Assembly (NCBI RefSeq): GCF_902859695.1
Contig: NZ_CADIJL010000003.1
Coordinates: 124,001-188,000 of the forward strand
Length of the DNA: 64,000 nucleotides
Reading direction: 5' to 3'
Source of the DNA: Achromobacter ruhlandii
GTDB taxonomy: Bacteria; Pseudomonadota; Gammaproteobacteria; Burkholderiales; Burkholderiaceae_B
Shown: positions 10,029 to 18,038 of the stretch, in pieces
Layout of the letters: each line of letters begins with the position of its first letter
Position numbering within the stretch: the stretch's first letter is position 1
Notes under the pieces: generated by a model
Databases searched by the model: none
What the model was told of the DNA's origin: nothing
What the model saw: only the letters and a program-made list of their open reading frames with translations
Translations under genes and position numbers: made by a program

Positions 10029-10046
10029 CTACCTATAAGTAGATAG
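10029..10046. promoter_or_regulatory. Candidate TetR operator 2
   Basis: CTACCTATAAGTAGATAG, 18 bp, has arms matching at six of eight positions around a 2-bp centre. It lies about 43 bp before the start of the first DUF4148 gene, in promoter position. Confidence 0.55.
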
Positions 10047-10088
10047 TTTAGACGAAACAACCTAGCCATCGCTATTTGGAGATCCCTC

Positions 10089-10394
10089 ATGAAGACCCTC
10101 GTATCCGCCCTGATCCTGTCCGCTTCCTTCATCGGCGCCGCCCAAGCCGGCGAACTGGACTATCCGCCCGCCCAGGACACCCACAGCACCGTGACGCGCG
10201 CCCAAGTGCAGCAAGAACTCGCCGCGGCCCGCGCCAACGGTGAACTGGCCACGACCGAAGAAGGCTACGCCGCCACCGTGTTTGCCAGCGCTGGCGACAA
10301 GAGCCGCGCCCAGGTCAAGCAGGAACTGGCCGCCGCTCGCGCCCAAGGCCTGACCGAAAGCGGCGAACTGGACTACCCGCCCGTCCAAGGCTGA
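10089..10394 (+). CDS. DUF4148 exported protein, copy 1
   Basis: A 101-residue small exported protein. Residues 1-20 form a signal peptide (MKTLVSALI start, GAAQAG cleavage region). The mature part has two copies of a short module, TRAQVQQELAAARANGE and SRAQVKQELAAARAQGL, each leading to a Glu-Gly-Tyr or GELDYPP element, typical of DUF4148 proteins of Burkholderiales. Biochemical function is unknown; periplasmic location is inferred. It differs from the next gene product at about eight of 101 positions, so a recent tandem duplication is clear. Operator-like palindromes at 10029-10046 and 9921-9938 lie upstream and match one in front of the TetR gene at 10909, so joint control is likely. Confidence 0.85.
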   Translation: MKTLVSALILSASFIGAAQAGELDYPPAQDTHSTVTRAQVQQELAAARANGELATTEEGYAATVFASAGDKSRAQVKQELAAARAQGLTESGELDYPPVQG

Positions 10395-10411
10395 TGTTTT
10401 TGACCTCGAAT

Positions 10412-10429
10412 CTATCTATGGATAGATAG
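10412..10429. promoter_or_regulatory. Candidate TetR operator 3
   Basis: Perfect palindrome CTATCTAT-GG-ATAGATAG between the two DUF4148 genes, 43 bp before the second start, the same distance as operator 2 from the first. The best-formed of the four sites. Confidence 0.6.
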
Positions 10430-10471
10430 CACTTCCTGAATCGCATTGCCGATCCTTACTGGAGATCAACC

Positions 10472-10777
10472 ATGAAGACCCTCGTATCCGCCCTGATCCT
10501 GACCGCCTCGTTCCTCGGTGCCGCCCATGCCGGCGAACTGGACTATCCGCCCGCCGTCGACACCCACAGCACGGTGACCCGCGCGCAGGTGCAGCAAGAA
10601 CTGGCGGCCGCTCGCGCCAACGGTGAACTGGCCAGCGGCGAAGAAGGCTACGCAGCTACCGCTTACGCCAGCGCCGGCGACAAGAGCCGCGCCCAGGTCA
10701 AGCAGGAATTGGCCGCCGCCCGCGCCCAGGGCCTGACCGAAAGCGGTGAACTGGACTATCCGCCCGTGCAAGGCTGA
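10472..10777 (+). CDS. DUF4148 exported protein, copy 2
   Basis: Tandem paralogue of the gene at 10089: 101 residues, same signal peptide pattern (MKTLVSALILTASF, cleavage after GAAHA) and same two coiled modules ending in GELDYPPVQG. An upstream GGAG (10461-10464) serves ATG 10472. The perfect palindrome at 10412-10429 sits in its promoter region, so each copy has its own operator instead of relying on read-through. Function unknown. The duplication with conserved operator spacing suggests selection for dosage of this periplasmic protein under the neighbouring regulator. Confidence 0.85.
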   Translation: MKTLVSALILTASFLGAAHAGELDYPPAVDTHSTVTRAQVQQELAAARANGELASGEEGYAATAYASAGDKSRAQVKQELAAARAQGLTESGELDYPPVQG

Positions 10778-10881
10778 GTCCGATGTCGGCCACTGCGAAC
10801 CCCGGGGGGCGGGAACATTCCCGGCCGGGGTTCGCACGGTTGCATCGGAGCCCCGCATAGGGAATACCGCCGATGACGTAC

Positions 10882-10899
10882 CGACCTATTAGTAGGTAA
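10882..10899. promoter_or_regulatory. Candidate TetR autoregulatory operator
   Basis: CGACCTATTAGTAGGTAA contains the perfect inverted pair ACCTA/TAGGT (10884-10888, 10893-10897). It ends 9 bp before the TetR start codon, so binding there would block expression of the regulator's own gene. Confidence 0.6.
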
Positions 10900-10908
10900 T
10901 ATTCAGCC

Positions 10909-11499
10909 ATGGACACTCCGACCCCCAACACCACCCGCGACCAGCTGCTGGCCCACGCCGAGAAGCTGATCCGTACCCGCGGCTGCAACGGCTTCAGCTA
11001 TCGAGATCTGGCCGAGCATGTGGGCGTGAAGACGTCCAGCATCCATTACTACTTTCCCGGCAAGGACGACCTGTTGTACGAGGCCGTCGAGGCCTACAGC
11101 GCCCGCGCCCTGGCGTCCGTGCGCAGCATCGACACCGCGCAGCCGGCACATGCCCAGCTCGACGCGTATCTGTCGATGATGGAGTCCAAGGCCTGTGGCC
11201 ACGGTGAGTTGTGCCTGGGTGGCATGCTGGCCGCCGAAATGATGAGCCTGCCCGACCGCGTGCGCGGCGCCTTGCAGGGATTTTTCCGGGCGCACGAAGC
11301 CTGGCTGGCTCGCGTGCTGGCGCAAGGCGCTGAGGAAGGCACGCTGAAGTTCTCGGGCTCCGCCGAAGCGGCCGGCCGGGCGGTGTTCGCCACGGTGCAG
11401 GGCTGCATGCTGGTGTCGCGCCTGTTCCAGGCGCCGCCGGCCTTGTGCGAGGCGATCAGCGCCCTCTACGTCCAATGCCAGGACAAGCCCGCCGCCTGA
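10909..11499 (+). CDS. TetR/AcrR family transcriptional regulator
   Basis: A 196-residue repressor-type protein. The N-terminal helix-turn-helix domain spans about residues 8-58 (RDQLLAHAEKLIRTRGCNGFSYRDLAEHVGVKTSSIHYYFPGKDDLL), with the IHYYFPGK recognition-helix pattern standard for the family. The C-terminal part (about 65-196) has the TetR_C ligand-binding character with GLGGML-type glycines and a DRVRGALQGFFRAHEAWL helix. It lies downstream of two DUF4148 genes and shares an 18-bp operator family with both. Repression of itself and of these genes is inferred. The inducer is unknown. An intrinsic terminator follows at 11522. Confidence 0.88.
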   Translation: MDTPTPNTTRDQLLAHAEKLIRTRGCNGFSYRDLAEHVGVKTSSIHYYFPGKDDLLYEAVEAYSARALASVRSIDTAQPAHAQLDAYLSMMESKACGHGELCLGGMLAAEMMSLPDRVRGALQGFFRAHEAWLARVLAQGAEEGTLKFSGSAEAAGRAVFATVQGCMLVSRLFQAPPALCEAISALYVQCQDKPAA

Positions 11500-11521
11500 G
11501 GCTTTCCGTCTTTCCTCCGCC

Positions 11522-11558
11522 ACGGCCGCAACGCGCAAGCTTGCGGCCGTTGTGTTTA
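11522..11558 (+). terminator. Intrinsic terminator after the TetR gene
   Basis: Ten-base arms ACGGCCGCAA (11522-11531) and TTGCGGCCGT (11541-11550) around a 9-base loop, followed by TGTGTTTA. Confidence 0.7.
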
Positions 11559-11630
11559 CGGATCCGCGCCGACGCTGTCGTGTTGTGCGCCGCCAGTCGC
11601 GGACGTCGGGAAGTCCGGCCGCCCGTAGCG

Positions 11631-12488
11631 TCAGGCCGTCAGTGCGCGCGCCATGTCCGTGCTGCTGCGTGCCTGCATGCCCAGGTCGCGCATGCGTTGC
11701 AGGAAACCCGCCTGGGCCTCGACAAAACCCGTGACCGGGCTGATGCAGTCCGTCAGCAGGACCACGCGTGACAGATTGCCTCCCGGCAGGTATTCGGCAA
11801 TGTGCTCGACGGTGGCCTTGACGCAATGGCTGCCAGCCTCGCCGGCAACGATGATGAGATCGGCGCGGTCGAGCGAATCGAGCAGCCGGCGGTTGAGCTG
11901 GCTGCGCGGGTCATCGGCGTCGGGCACTTCAGCCATCAGTGCGCTGTAGTGCTCCGTCCACGGGTTGGCGCCCTTGGGCACCTTGCGCACGATGAACTGG
12001 CGTTCGTCTTCCCAACGGGCGTAGGCCGCGCGCACATCCGCATGGACGTTGTGGCCCCAGCTGCCGATCTCGCAATGCACCGGCCATACCATCAGGGTGT
12101 AGCGGCCGCGCGCCTCCAGCTCCTCCAGGTAGGTCAACGTGCGCGGCAGGTCGTCGGCGTGGCGCGGCTGGAAGGCGCCCGAGCGTACCTGGCTGGCGGT
12201 GATGGGGGTGAAAGGGGCGACCGCGCGACCGTCGCCGGTGCGCCAGAAGGTGGGATGGGCGATATCCAGCCGGTGGTGTGAATCCAGCGTGACGGTAATG
12301 GCCGACAAGGCGGGCGCGGTGGCGTCGATGAAGCGCGCCAGCCGCTGCATATCGGCATGCGCGCCGGGGACCGGCAGCGCGGGGGCCATGGCCTGGCCGC
12401 TCAGGGGATCGACAGGCAGATGGCTGGCGGGCAGGTCACAGAAATCATTCTGCGGATCGATGATCAGGAGATGAGCGGAACGCGACAT
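11631..12488 (-). CDS. Cysteine hydrolase of the isochorismatase/nicotinamidase family
   Basis: A 285-residue hydrolase. The family's catalytic triad is visible: Asp in LLIIDPQNDF near residue 10, Lys in VRKVPKGANPW, and the nucleophile Cys in VAGEAGSHCVKATV. TLDSHHRLDIAHPTFW resembles the Asp-His-His metal site of nicotinamidases (D-x-H-x(n)-H), so hydrolysis of an amide such as nicotinamide is possible. It is longer than typical PncA (about 210 residues), with insertions in the middle, so substrate is open. ATG 12488 (MSRSAHLL) is chosen because the frame continues upstream only through non-homologous low-complexity codons. It is downstream of a tiny membrane ORF and a TetR operator on the same strand. 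Confidence 0.82.
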   Translation of the reverse strand: MSRSAHLLIIDPQNDFCDLPASHLPVDPLSGQAMAPALPVPGAHADMQRLARFIDATAPALSAITVTLDSHHRLDIAHPTFWRTGDGRAVAPFTPITASQVRSGAFQPRHADDLPRTLTYLEELEARGRYTLMVWPVHCEIGSWGHNVHADVRAAYARWEDERQFIVRKVPKGANPWTEHYSALMAEVPDADDPRSQLNRRLLDSLDRADLIIVAGEAGSHCVKATVEHIAEYLPGGNLSRVVLLTDCISPVTGFVEAQAGFLQRMRDLGMQARSSTDMARALTA

Positions 12489-12592
12489 GGAGGCACAGGC
12501 GGGGAGTGAGTATGCAATATAGACCGGGAGGCGCGCTGCGCGCGAGCGTCCGCGCGTCTGCGGCCCTGGCCGGCCCCCGAGGCCAACGTGTC

Positions 12593-12712
12593 TCAGAACA
12601 GTACCAAGTGGCGGGGCAGATCGGGCAACTGGCGTAGCAGCGCACGCCATGAGAGCCACGCTCGCGCCATGCCCGCCACCGCTACTGCCGCCGCGCTGAG
12701 ATAGAAAACCAT
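12593..12712 (-). CDS. Putative small membrane protein, 39 residues
   Basis: Short ORF too small for usual gene callers. ATG 12712 is preceded by GGAG with 6-base spacing, a good ribosome site. The peptide starts MVFYLSAAAVAVAG and has one hydrophobic segment over about residues 2-22, then a basic amphipathic tail (WRALLRQ, PRHLVLF). An in-frame ATG at 12724 would give 43 residues but lacks a ribosome site. A perfect 16-bp palindrome at 12735-12750, matching one before the adjacent TetR gene, sits right upstream in promoter position. This suggests a TetR-controlled transcript that may continue into the hydrolase. Function unknown; expression unproven. Confidence 0.45.
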   Translation of the reverse strand: MVFYLSAAAVAVAGMARAWLSWRALLRQLPDLPRHLVLF

Positions 12713-12734
12713 GATCCGCTCCATGTCGCATAAA

Positions 12735-12750
12735 TCGCACGATCGTGCGA
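12735..12750. promoter_or_regulatory. Perfect palindromic TetR operator
   Basis: TCGCACGATCGTGCGA is a perfect 16-bp palindrome. A related imperfect copy, AGCACGACTGTGCG at 13429-13442, lies just upstream of the neighbouring TetR start. The site lies between the TetR gene and the small membrane ORF on the minus strand. Confidence 0.65.
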
Positions 12751-12797
12751 AATTGATTGAAAACCATGCCGGCTGGCGCCGGCTTCCGGGGTAACGA

Positions 12798-13415
12798 CTA
12801 CTCGATGTACTTGAAACTGCGATACGTGGAAATCAGGCGTTCATAAGCGGCGCGGACCCGCTCGCGGGCCTTGGGGTCGCGCAGGAAGCGGGCGTCATGC
12901 ATCAGCCCGATCATGAGACTGTAGACCTCGAACACCAGTTGCTCGGGATCGGTGTCCGGCCGCAAGTGGCCTTCGTCGAGCGCCTGCCGCACCGTGCGCA
13001 CCATGACCCCGCGCCAGCGCCGCAGGTTGTTTTCCAGGATTTCGCGCAAGGGGGATTCGACGTCGTCGAATTCGAACGCGCCGGCGATATAGATGCAGCC
13101 GGTCAGCAGTTCGACGTTGCAGGCGCGTTCGATCCACAGGCTCATCAGCGCATTCAGGCGCGGCAACCCCCGTGGCTGCGACATGGCGGGGGTGAAGACG
13201 GCGGCCACGAAACGGCGTTCGTATTCGTCCAGCACGGCCTGCTGCAAGGCTTCGCGCGACCCTACGCGCGAAAATACGCCGCTCTTGCTGATGTCCAGTC
13301 GCTTGGCCACCTGGCCGAGCGACAGGCTTTCGAGGCCCTGGGCGGCGGCCATGTCCAGCGCCGCGTCCACGATGGCCGCGAACGTCAGTTCGCTTTTTTC
13401 AGTCTTGGCAGTCAT
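12798..13415 (-). CDS. TetR/AcrR family transcriptional regulator
   Basis: A 205-residue TetR-type protein. The HTH domain is near residues 10-57 (AIVDAALDMAAAQGLESLSL, then QVAKRLDISKSGVFSRVGSRE); SKSGVFSRVGSRE is the recognition helix and following turn. The C-terminal domain contains NALMSLWIERACNVELLTGCIY and FEFDDVESPLRE, seen in a subgroup of TetR regulators that control hydrolase or transporter genes. ATG 13415 is chosen because it gives the usual short N-terminus; the operator-like AGCACGACTGTGCG sits 14 bp upstream, so autorepression is likely. A matching perfect palindrome at 12735 points to the small membrane ORF and hydrolase downstream as targets. Confidence 0.88.
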   Translation of the reverse strand: MTAKTEKSELTFAAIVDAALDMAAAQGLESLSLGQVAKRLDISKSGVFSRVGSREALQQAVLDEYERRFVAAVFTPAMSQPRGLPRLNALMSLWIERACNVELLTGCIYIAGAFEFDDVESPLREILENNLRRWRGVMVRTVRQALDEGHLRPDTDPEQLVFEVYSLMIGLMHDARFLRDPKARERVRAAYERLISTYRSFKYIE

Positions 13416-13428
13416 GCGCTGCAATTTA

Positions 13429-13442
13429 GCACGACTGTGCGA
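13429..13442. promoter_or_regulatory. Imperfect copy of the TetR palindrome at the regulator's own promoter
   Basis: AGCACGACTGTGCG matches 11 of 14 central positions of the perfect palindrome at 12735-12750. It begins 14 bp upstream of the TetR start on the minus strand, a place where binding would shut down the regulator's own expression. Confidence 0.5.
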
Positions 13443-13471
13443 AAAAAGGTTTGGCCATTCCTGAAGCCGGC

Positions 13472-13499
13472 AAAAAAAACGGACAGCCTGGGCTGTCCG
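13472..13499 (-). terminator. Intrinsic terminator of glcB
   Basis: On the minus strand, CGGACAGCC and GGCTGTCCG (13480-13488 and 13491-13499 in plus coordinates) form a 9-bp stem, followed by eight consecutive U positions (13472-13479). Confidence 0.85.
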
Positions 13500-13539
13500 G
13501 AATGTGAGGCGTGCCGCCGTAGCCGGCGGCCTCTGGCAA

Positions 13540-15714
13540 TCAGGCCTGGGCGGCCTTGAATTCCAGGCGGAACTTGTGCAGCAGCGGTTCGGTGTAGCCA
13601 TTGGGCTGGGTCAGGCCTTCGAACACCAGGGCGCAGGCGGCCTTGAACGCCAGCGAACGGTCGAAGTTGCCGGCCATCGGCAGGTAGTGGGGATCGCCGG
13701 CGTTCTGGCCGTCGACTACCTTGGCCATGCGCTTGAAGGTCTCCATGACCTGGTCGTTGTTGGTCACGCCGTGGCGCAGCCAGTTGGCGATGTGCTGGCT
13801 GGAAATGCGCAGCGTGGCGCGGTCTTCCATGAGGCCGACGTTATGGATGTCCGGCACCTTGGAGCAGCCCACGCCCTGGTCGATCCAGCGGACCACGTAG
13901 CCCAGGATGCCCTGCACGTTGTTGTCCAGCTCCTGCTGGATATCGGCGGCGGACCACTTGGAACGGTCGCCCACCGGCACCGTCAGCAGGCCGGCCAGCA
14001 GTTCGTCGCGCACGCTGTCGAGCTTGGTGCGTTCGAGTTCCTGCTGGACCGCCTGCACGTCCACCTGGTGGTAGTGCAGCGCGTGCAGCGTCGCGGCGGT
14101 GGGCGAGGGCACCCAGGCCGTATTGGCGCCGGCCTTGGGGTGCGCGATTTTCTGCTCGAGCATGGCGGCCATCAGGTCGGGCATGGCCCACATGCCCTTG
14201 CCGATCTGGGCGCGGCCGCGCAGGCCTGCGTCCAGGCCGACCAGCACGTTGTTGCGCTCGTAGGCGGTGATCCAGGCGGTGGACTTCATGTCGCCCTTGC
14301 GCAGCATCGGACCGGCCTCCATGCTGGAGTGCATTTCGTCGCCGGTGCGATCGAGAAAGCCCGTGTTGATGAACGCCACGCGCGCCGCCGCGGCCGCGAT
14401 GCAGGCCTTGAGGTTGATGCTGGTGCGGCGCTCCTCGTCCATGATGCCCATTTTCAGGGTGTGGCGCGGCAGCGCCAGGAGATCTTCAACGCGGTCGAAC
14501 AGCTCGCTGGCGAAGGCGGCTTCGGCGGGGCCGTGCATCTTGGGCTTGACGATGTAGACAGAGCCGGTGCGCGAATTGAGCTTGCGCTCACGGTCGTGCA
14601 GCGCCGCCAGGCTGGTGACGACGGCGTCGAGGATGCCTTCCGGGATCTCCTGGCCGTCGCGGTCGAGCACGGCCGGGTTGGTCATGAGGTGGCCAACGTT
14701 GCGCACGAACATCAGCGAGCGGCCATGCAGCGTCAGCGCCGAGCCGTCCGGACGCGTGTACTGGCGGTCGGGATTGAGCTTGCGGGTGAAGGTCTTGCCG
14801 CCCTTGGTGACGTCCTCGGTGAGGTCGCCCTTCATCAGGCCGAGCCAGTTGCGGTAGATGTGAACCTTGTCGTCCGCGTCGACCGCGGCAACCGAGTCCT
14901 CGCAATCCATGATGGTGGTCAGCGCGGCCTCAATCAACACGTCCTTGACCCCGGCGGCATCCGTGGCGCCAATGGCGTGGGCGCGATCGACCTGGATCTC
15001 GAAATGCAGGCCATTGTTCTTGAGCAGGATGGCGCTGGGTGCCGCGGCGTCGCCCTGGTAGCCAAGGAACTGGGCCGGCGTCTTGAGCGTGGTGGCGCCG
15101 TTGGCAAGCGCCACCTTGAGCTGTCCGTTCTCGACCGAGTAGCCGTGGGCGTCGGCGTGCGACCCCTGTGCCAGCGGCGCCGCGCCATCCAGGAAGGCGC
15201 GGGCGCGGGCGATGACGGCGCGGCCGCGTTCCGGGTTGTAGCCGGCGCCGTTGTCGCCGGGCGTGGCGGGAATCGCGTCGGTGCCGTACAGCGCGTCGTA
15301 CAGGCTGCCCCAGCGCGCGTTGGCGGCATTCAGGGCGTAGCGGGAGTTGGACACCGGCACCACCAGTTGCGGCCCGGCCTGGTGCGAGATTTCGGTGTCG
15401 ACGTTGTCGGTGGTGGCGCGCACGCTGGCCGGCTGCGGCAGCAGGTAGCCGATGCTTTCCAGGAACTGGCGATAGGCGGCCGGGTCGGCGATGGGGCCGG
15501 GGTGGGCGCGATGCCAGCGGTCGAGCTCAGCCTGCAGGCGATCGCGTTCGGCCAGCAGGGCGCGGTTCTTGGGCGCCAGGTCGTGTACCAGGGCCGCGAA
15601 CCCTTTCCAGAACGCGTCGGCGTCCAGGCCGGAGCCGGGCAGCGCCTCTTGTTCGATGAACTGGCTGAGATTGGCCGCCACTTGCAGGCCGTGGTGCTGG
15701 ATGCGTTGAGTCAT
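13540..15714 (-). CDS. glcB: Malate synthase G
   Basis: Condenses glyoxylate with acetyl-CoA to malate in the cytoplasm, used in growth on glycolate, acetate or fatty acids. At 724 residues it matches the large monomeric G isoform. Family blocks include [54 protein letters not shown], the [17 protein letters not shown] segment with catalytic Arg/Glu, the [13 protein letters not shown] block and the C-terminal [24 protein letters not shown] 15714 gives the normal N-terminus. A FadR-type regulator is divergent, and a TGGTCATACCA palindrome about 100 bp upstream of this start is its likely site, so glycolate-responsive control is plausible. Confidence 0.96.
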   Translation of the reverse strand: MTQRIQHHGLQVAANLSQFIEQEALPGSGLDADAFWKGFAALVHDLAPKNRALLAERDRLQAELDRWHRAHPGPIADPAAYRQFLESIGYLLPQPASVRATTDNVDTEISHQAGPQLVVPVSNSRYALNAANARWGSLYDALYGTDAIPATPGDNGAGYNPERGRAVIARARAFLDGAAPLAQGSHADAHGYSVENGQLKVALANGATTLKTPAQFLGYQGDAAAPSAILLKNNGLHFEIQVDRAHAIGATDAAGVKDVLIEAALTTIMDCEDSVAAVDADDKVHIYRNWLGLMKGDLTEDVTKGGKTFTRKLNPDRQYTRPDGSALTLHGRSLMFVRNVGHLMTNPAVLDRDGQEIPEGILDAVVTSLAALHDRERKLNSRTGSVYIVKPKMHGPAEAAFASELFDRVEDLLALPRHTLKMGIMDEERRTSINLKACIAAAAARVAFINTGFLDRTGDEMHSSMEAGPMLRKGDMKSTAWITAYERNNVLVGLDAGLRGRAQIGKGMWAMPDLMAAMLEQKIAHPKAGANTAWVPSPTAATLHALHYHQVDVQAVQQELERTKLDSVRDELLAGLLTVPVGDRSKWSAADIQQELDNNVQGILGYVVRWIDQGVGCSKVPDIHNVGLMEDRATLRISSQHIANWLRHGVTNNDQVMETFKRMAKVVDGQNAGDPHYLPMAGNFDRSLAFKAACALVFEGLTQPNGYTEPLLHKFRLEFKAAQA

Positions 15715-15814
15715 GCGGGTCTCTGACGATTGGAGGTCTGGGCGGCGCGCGCGCCGGGCGAATCTGTCCGTACATCATCGTTCGCGTGCGCCGCAAAGTC
15801 CATATCAAAACCCG

Positions 15815-15827
15815 CTGGTCATACCAG
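15815..15827. promoter_or_regulatory. FadR-type operator, glcB side
   Basis: CTGGTCATACCAG is a palindrome of the TGGT-N3-ACCA type bound by FadR-subfamily GntR regulators. It shares TGGTCATACCA with the site at 15924 and lies about 100 bp upstream of the glcB start. Confidence 0.6.
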
Positions 15828-15922
15828 TTTGTTCGCGGACTGCTGGGCAAACATCGTTTTTTTATGGTTTTATATCAGCTACTTACGAAGGTGGAATCTG
15901 GCAGGCTGCTTGGTATGCGTGC

Positions 15923-15935
15923 TTGGTCATACCAC
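15923..15935. promoter_or_regulatory. FadR-type operator, regulator side
   Basis: TTGGTCATACCAC repeats the 11-bp core of the site at 15815. It ends 15 bp before the regulator's ATG at 15951, suggesting autoregulation. Confidence 0.6.
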
Positions 15936-15950
15936 TGGCGCGGAGAGCCC

Positions 15951-16709
15951 ATGCACGCGGAAACTGAAGCAAAACCCCGCCAGGTGGCGGATGAAGTAGC
16001 GGAGCGCATCGAACGCCTGATCCTGGACGGTGTCCTGAAGGCCGGCCAGGCGCTGCCGTCGGAACGGCGGCTGACCGAGAAGCTGGGCGTGTCGCGTACC
16101 GCGTTGCGCGAAGGCCTGAAGCTGCTGCGCGCCCGGGAAATCATCCACACCTCGCAAGGCAAGGGCTCGTTCGTGGCCCGTATCTCGAAGGTGGATGCCG
16201 GTCCGCTGATGCACCTGTTCAATTCGCAGCCGCGCACGCTGTACGACCTGCTGGAAGTGCGCTCGCTGCTGGAAGCGGATTCGGCGCGGCTGGCGGCCTT
16301 GCGCGGCACCGAGGCCGACTTCATCATGATCCGCCGTCGTTACGACGAGATGGTGAACGCCCAGGCCGCCGACACCGCCACGCACGCGCACCTGGATCAT
16401 GCCTTCCACCTGGCCATCTGCGAGGCTTCGCACAACCCGGTGCTGGTGCACACGCTGCAGTCGCTCAATGACCTGATGCTTGGTTCCGTGTTCGCCTGTG
16501 TCAACAATCTGTACCACCGCGAACCCGAGAAGCGCCAGATCGACAAGCAGCATGCGCGGCTGTTCAACGCCGTTATTGGCCGCCAGCCGGAGCAGGCGCG
16601 CCGCGCCGCGGCCGACCATGTCGACAGCGTGCGGCAGAACCTGGCCGAGATCGAGCAGGAAGAGCAGCGCCTGGTGCGGGCGACGCTGCGCCTGGAGGGC
16701 TGGACTTAG
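15951..16709 (+). CDS. glcC: FadR-subfamily GntR regulator, probable GlcC
   Basis: A 252-residue regulator. Winged HTH at about residues 10-75: ERIERLILDGVLKAGQALPSER, then LTEKLGVSRTALREGLKLL and HTSQGKGSFVA. The C-terminal all-helical FCD domain (about 95-235) has DLLEVRSLLEADSARLAA and the metal/effector-binding His residues in DHAFHLAICEASHNPVL and AAADHVDSV. Divergence from malate synthase G and two shared TGGTCATACCA operators in the gap suggest the glycolate/glyoxylate regulator GlcC; this symbol is inferred from context. ATG 15951 has GGAGAG 3 bases upstream, whereas longer in-frame starts lack a ribosome site. The gene ends 2 bp from a convergent gene. Confidence 0.8.
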   Translation: MHAETEAKPRQVADEVAERIERLILDGVLKAGQALPSERRLTEKLGVSRTALREGLKLLRAREIIHTSQGKGSFVARISKVDAGPLMHLFNSQPRTLYDLLEVRSLLEADSARLAALRGTEADFIMIRRRYDEMVNAQAADTATHAHLDHAFHLAICEASHNPVLVHTLQSLNDLMLGSVFACVNNLYHREPEKRQIDKQHARLFNAVIGRQPEQARRAAADHVDSVRQNLAEIEQEEQRLVRATLRLEGWT

Positions 16710-16711
16710 CG

Positions 16712-17830
16712 TTAGCGGTCTTCGGTCATGGCGTTGGCCAGCGCCAGCGGCTTGCCGGCGTAGACGCGGCCGAAGCGGTTGCCCAGCAGGGCTTCCAGCG
16801 CGATCTGTTCCTGGCCCACGAAACCGCGCTGCGGCAACACGCCCTGTGCCACCAGATCCAGCGCCGCGCAGATGCCGGCCGCCGTCGACAACTGGATCGC
16901 GCTGAGGCGATGGCCGTCGACATCGGCGCCGAACACGCGGATGGGATACGACTCTTCTTCCAGCCGGCCGTGGCGATGGCCCGATGCCTGCGCCTGGATG
17001 ACGATCACGTCCTGCTCGGTGGTGGGAATGGCGGTTTCGAAGATGTCCTTGAGCAGATCGCGGCGGTCACGCAGGCGCAGGTCATTGAGCAGCAGCTTCA
17101 TGAGGTTGCAGTGGCCCGGATAGCGTACCGACTTGTAGTCGACATTGCGGGCGCGGCCCAGCAGGGTCGCGGGCAGCGTGCCCAGGCCGCCCGAGGTGTT
17201 GAAGGCCTCGTACTCGACCCCATCCAGCGCGAAGGTCTCGTAGCCTTCGAGCGCCGGCACGCTGGTCAACCGGCCGTCAACGATGGCCTCGCACGGATTG
17301 CAGTATTCGTTGATCAACCCTTCCGTGCTCCAGGTCAGGTTGTAGCGCAGGCTGTTGGAGGGGTAGCGCGGCAATGCGCCCACGCGCATGCGCAGGTCCA
17401 GCAAGGTGTCAAAGCGTCGCGCCAGCGCGTTGCCGACGATGCCGATGAAACCCGGCGCCAGGCCGCATTGCGGCATCAAGACGGCGCGGGCATCGCCGGC
17501 CAGCGCCTGGATGGCGTGCGTGCTGGCGACATCCTCGGTCAGGTCGAAATAGTGCACACCGGCCTGCGCGCACAGTTGCGCGACGGCGATGGCGCGATGA
17601 AACGGCAAGGCGTTGACGACCGCATAGCGGCCCTCGATGCAGCGGGCCAGTGACGCATCGTCACTGATCTGGCGCGTGTCGCAGCCCAGTTCCGCGACAA
17701 CACTTAGGCGCGCCGGGTCCTGGTCGGCGACCAGGACCGAATAGTCGCCGCTGCGCTCAAGCATCAAGGCAATGGCGAAACCGATTTTTCCGGCGCCCAG
17801 GAGGAGGACGGGCTTGGGGGAGGGGGACAT
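16712..17830 (-). CDS. Saccharopine dehydrogenase-family NAD(P)-dependent oxidoreductase
   Basis: A 372-residue protein of the saccharopine dehydrogenase/LYS9-like family. The N-terminal Rossmann segment has VLLLGAGKIGFAIALML (GxGxxG) near residues 8-24, an acidic ADQDP at the end of strand 2, and YAVVNALPFH plus VHYFDLTEDV typical of the family. MPQCGLAPGFIGIVGN is also conserved. In the family it oxidises or reductively forms secondary amines linking an amino acid and a keto acid; the actual substrate here is uncertain, with lysine-related metabolism one option. The gap upstream holds a palindrome with arms GTCGTAACG/CGTTATGAC (17909-17940), a candidate operator. Confidence 0.8.
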   Translation of the reverse strand: MSPSPKPVLLLGAGKIGFAIALMLERSGDYSVLVADQDPARLSVVAELGCDTRQISDDASLARCIEGRYAVVNALPFHRAIAVAQLCAQAGVHYFDLTEDVASTHAIQALAGDARAVLMPQCGLAPGFIGIVGNALARRFDTLLDLRMRVGALPRYPSNSLRYNLTWSTEGLINEYCNPCEAIVDGRLTSVPALEGYETFALDGVEYEAFNTSGGLGTLPATLLGRARNVDYKSVRYPGHCNLMKLLLNDLRLRDRRDLLKDIFETAIPTTEQDVIVIQAQASGHRHGRLEEESYPIRVFGADVDGHRLSAIQLSTAAGICAALDLVAQGVLPQRGFVGQEQIALEALLGNRFGRVYAGKPLALANAMTEDR

Positions 17831-17908
17831 GGTGCGGCTCCTGCATAGAGGGGGGATGGGTTGGCCTCATCCTATGCGTGGGCGCTGTCGATTTGTAGAT
17901 ACCAAAGC

Positions 17909-17940
17909 GTCGTAACGGTTATATCTAACGTCGTTATGAC
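17909..17940. promoter_or_regulatory. Inverted repeat upstream of the saccharopine dehydrogenase-like gene
   Basis: Arms GTCGTAACG (17909-17917) and CGTTATGAC (17932-17940) match at eight of nine bases, with a smaller inner pair GTTA/TAAC (17918-17921, 17926-17929). It is centred about 94 bp upstream of the start at 17830. A regulator-binding site is inferred. Confidence 0.35.
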
Positions 17941-17960
17941 TTAATTGAATGCCGAAACGT

Positions 17961-17996
17961 CAAAAAGAAAAGCCCTCCGGGTGAGGCCGGAGGGCT
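17961..17996 (-). terminator. Intrinsic terminator of the DUF4148 gene at 18434
   Basis: Stem AGCCCTCCGG (17971-17980) with CCGGAGGGCT (17987-17996), 6-base loop. On the minus strand it is followed by a U-rich TTTCTTTTTG (17970-17961). A T-run also follows on the plus strand, so it may act both ways. Confidence 0.8.
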
Positions 17997-18038
17997 TTTG
18001 GGGGGCGAGTGCCAGGGCCTGGAAGCCAGGCCATGCAA

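Noticed and set aside
12489-12767. N-terminal extension of the cysteine hydrolase
   Set aside because: The upstream residues are non-homologous low-complexity sequence; the small membrane ORF in another frame fits this stretch better.
13504-15726. Open frame of 740 codons antisense to malate synthase G
   Set aside because: Same GC-driven shadow; composition is Gly/Val/Arg/His-rich with no motif.
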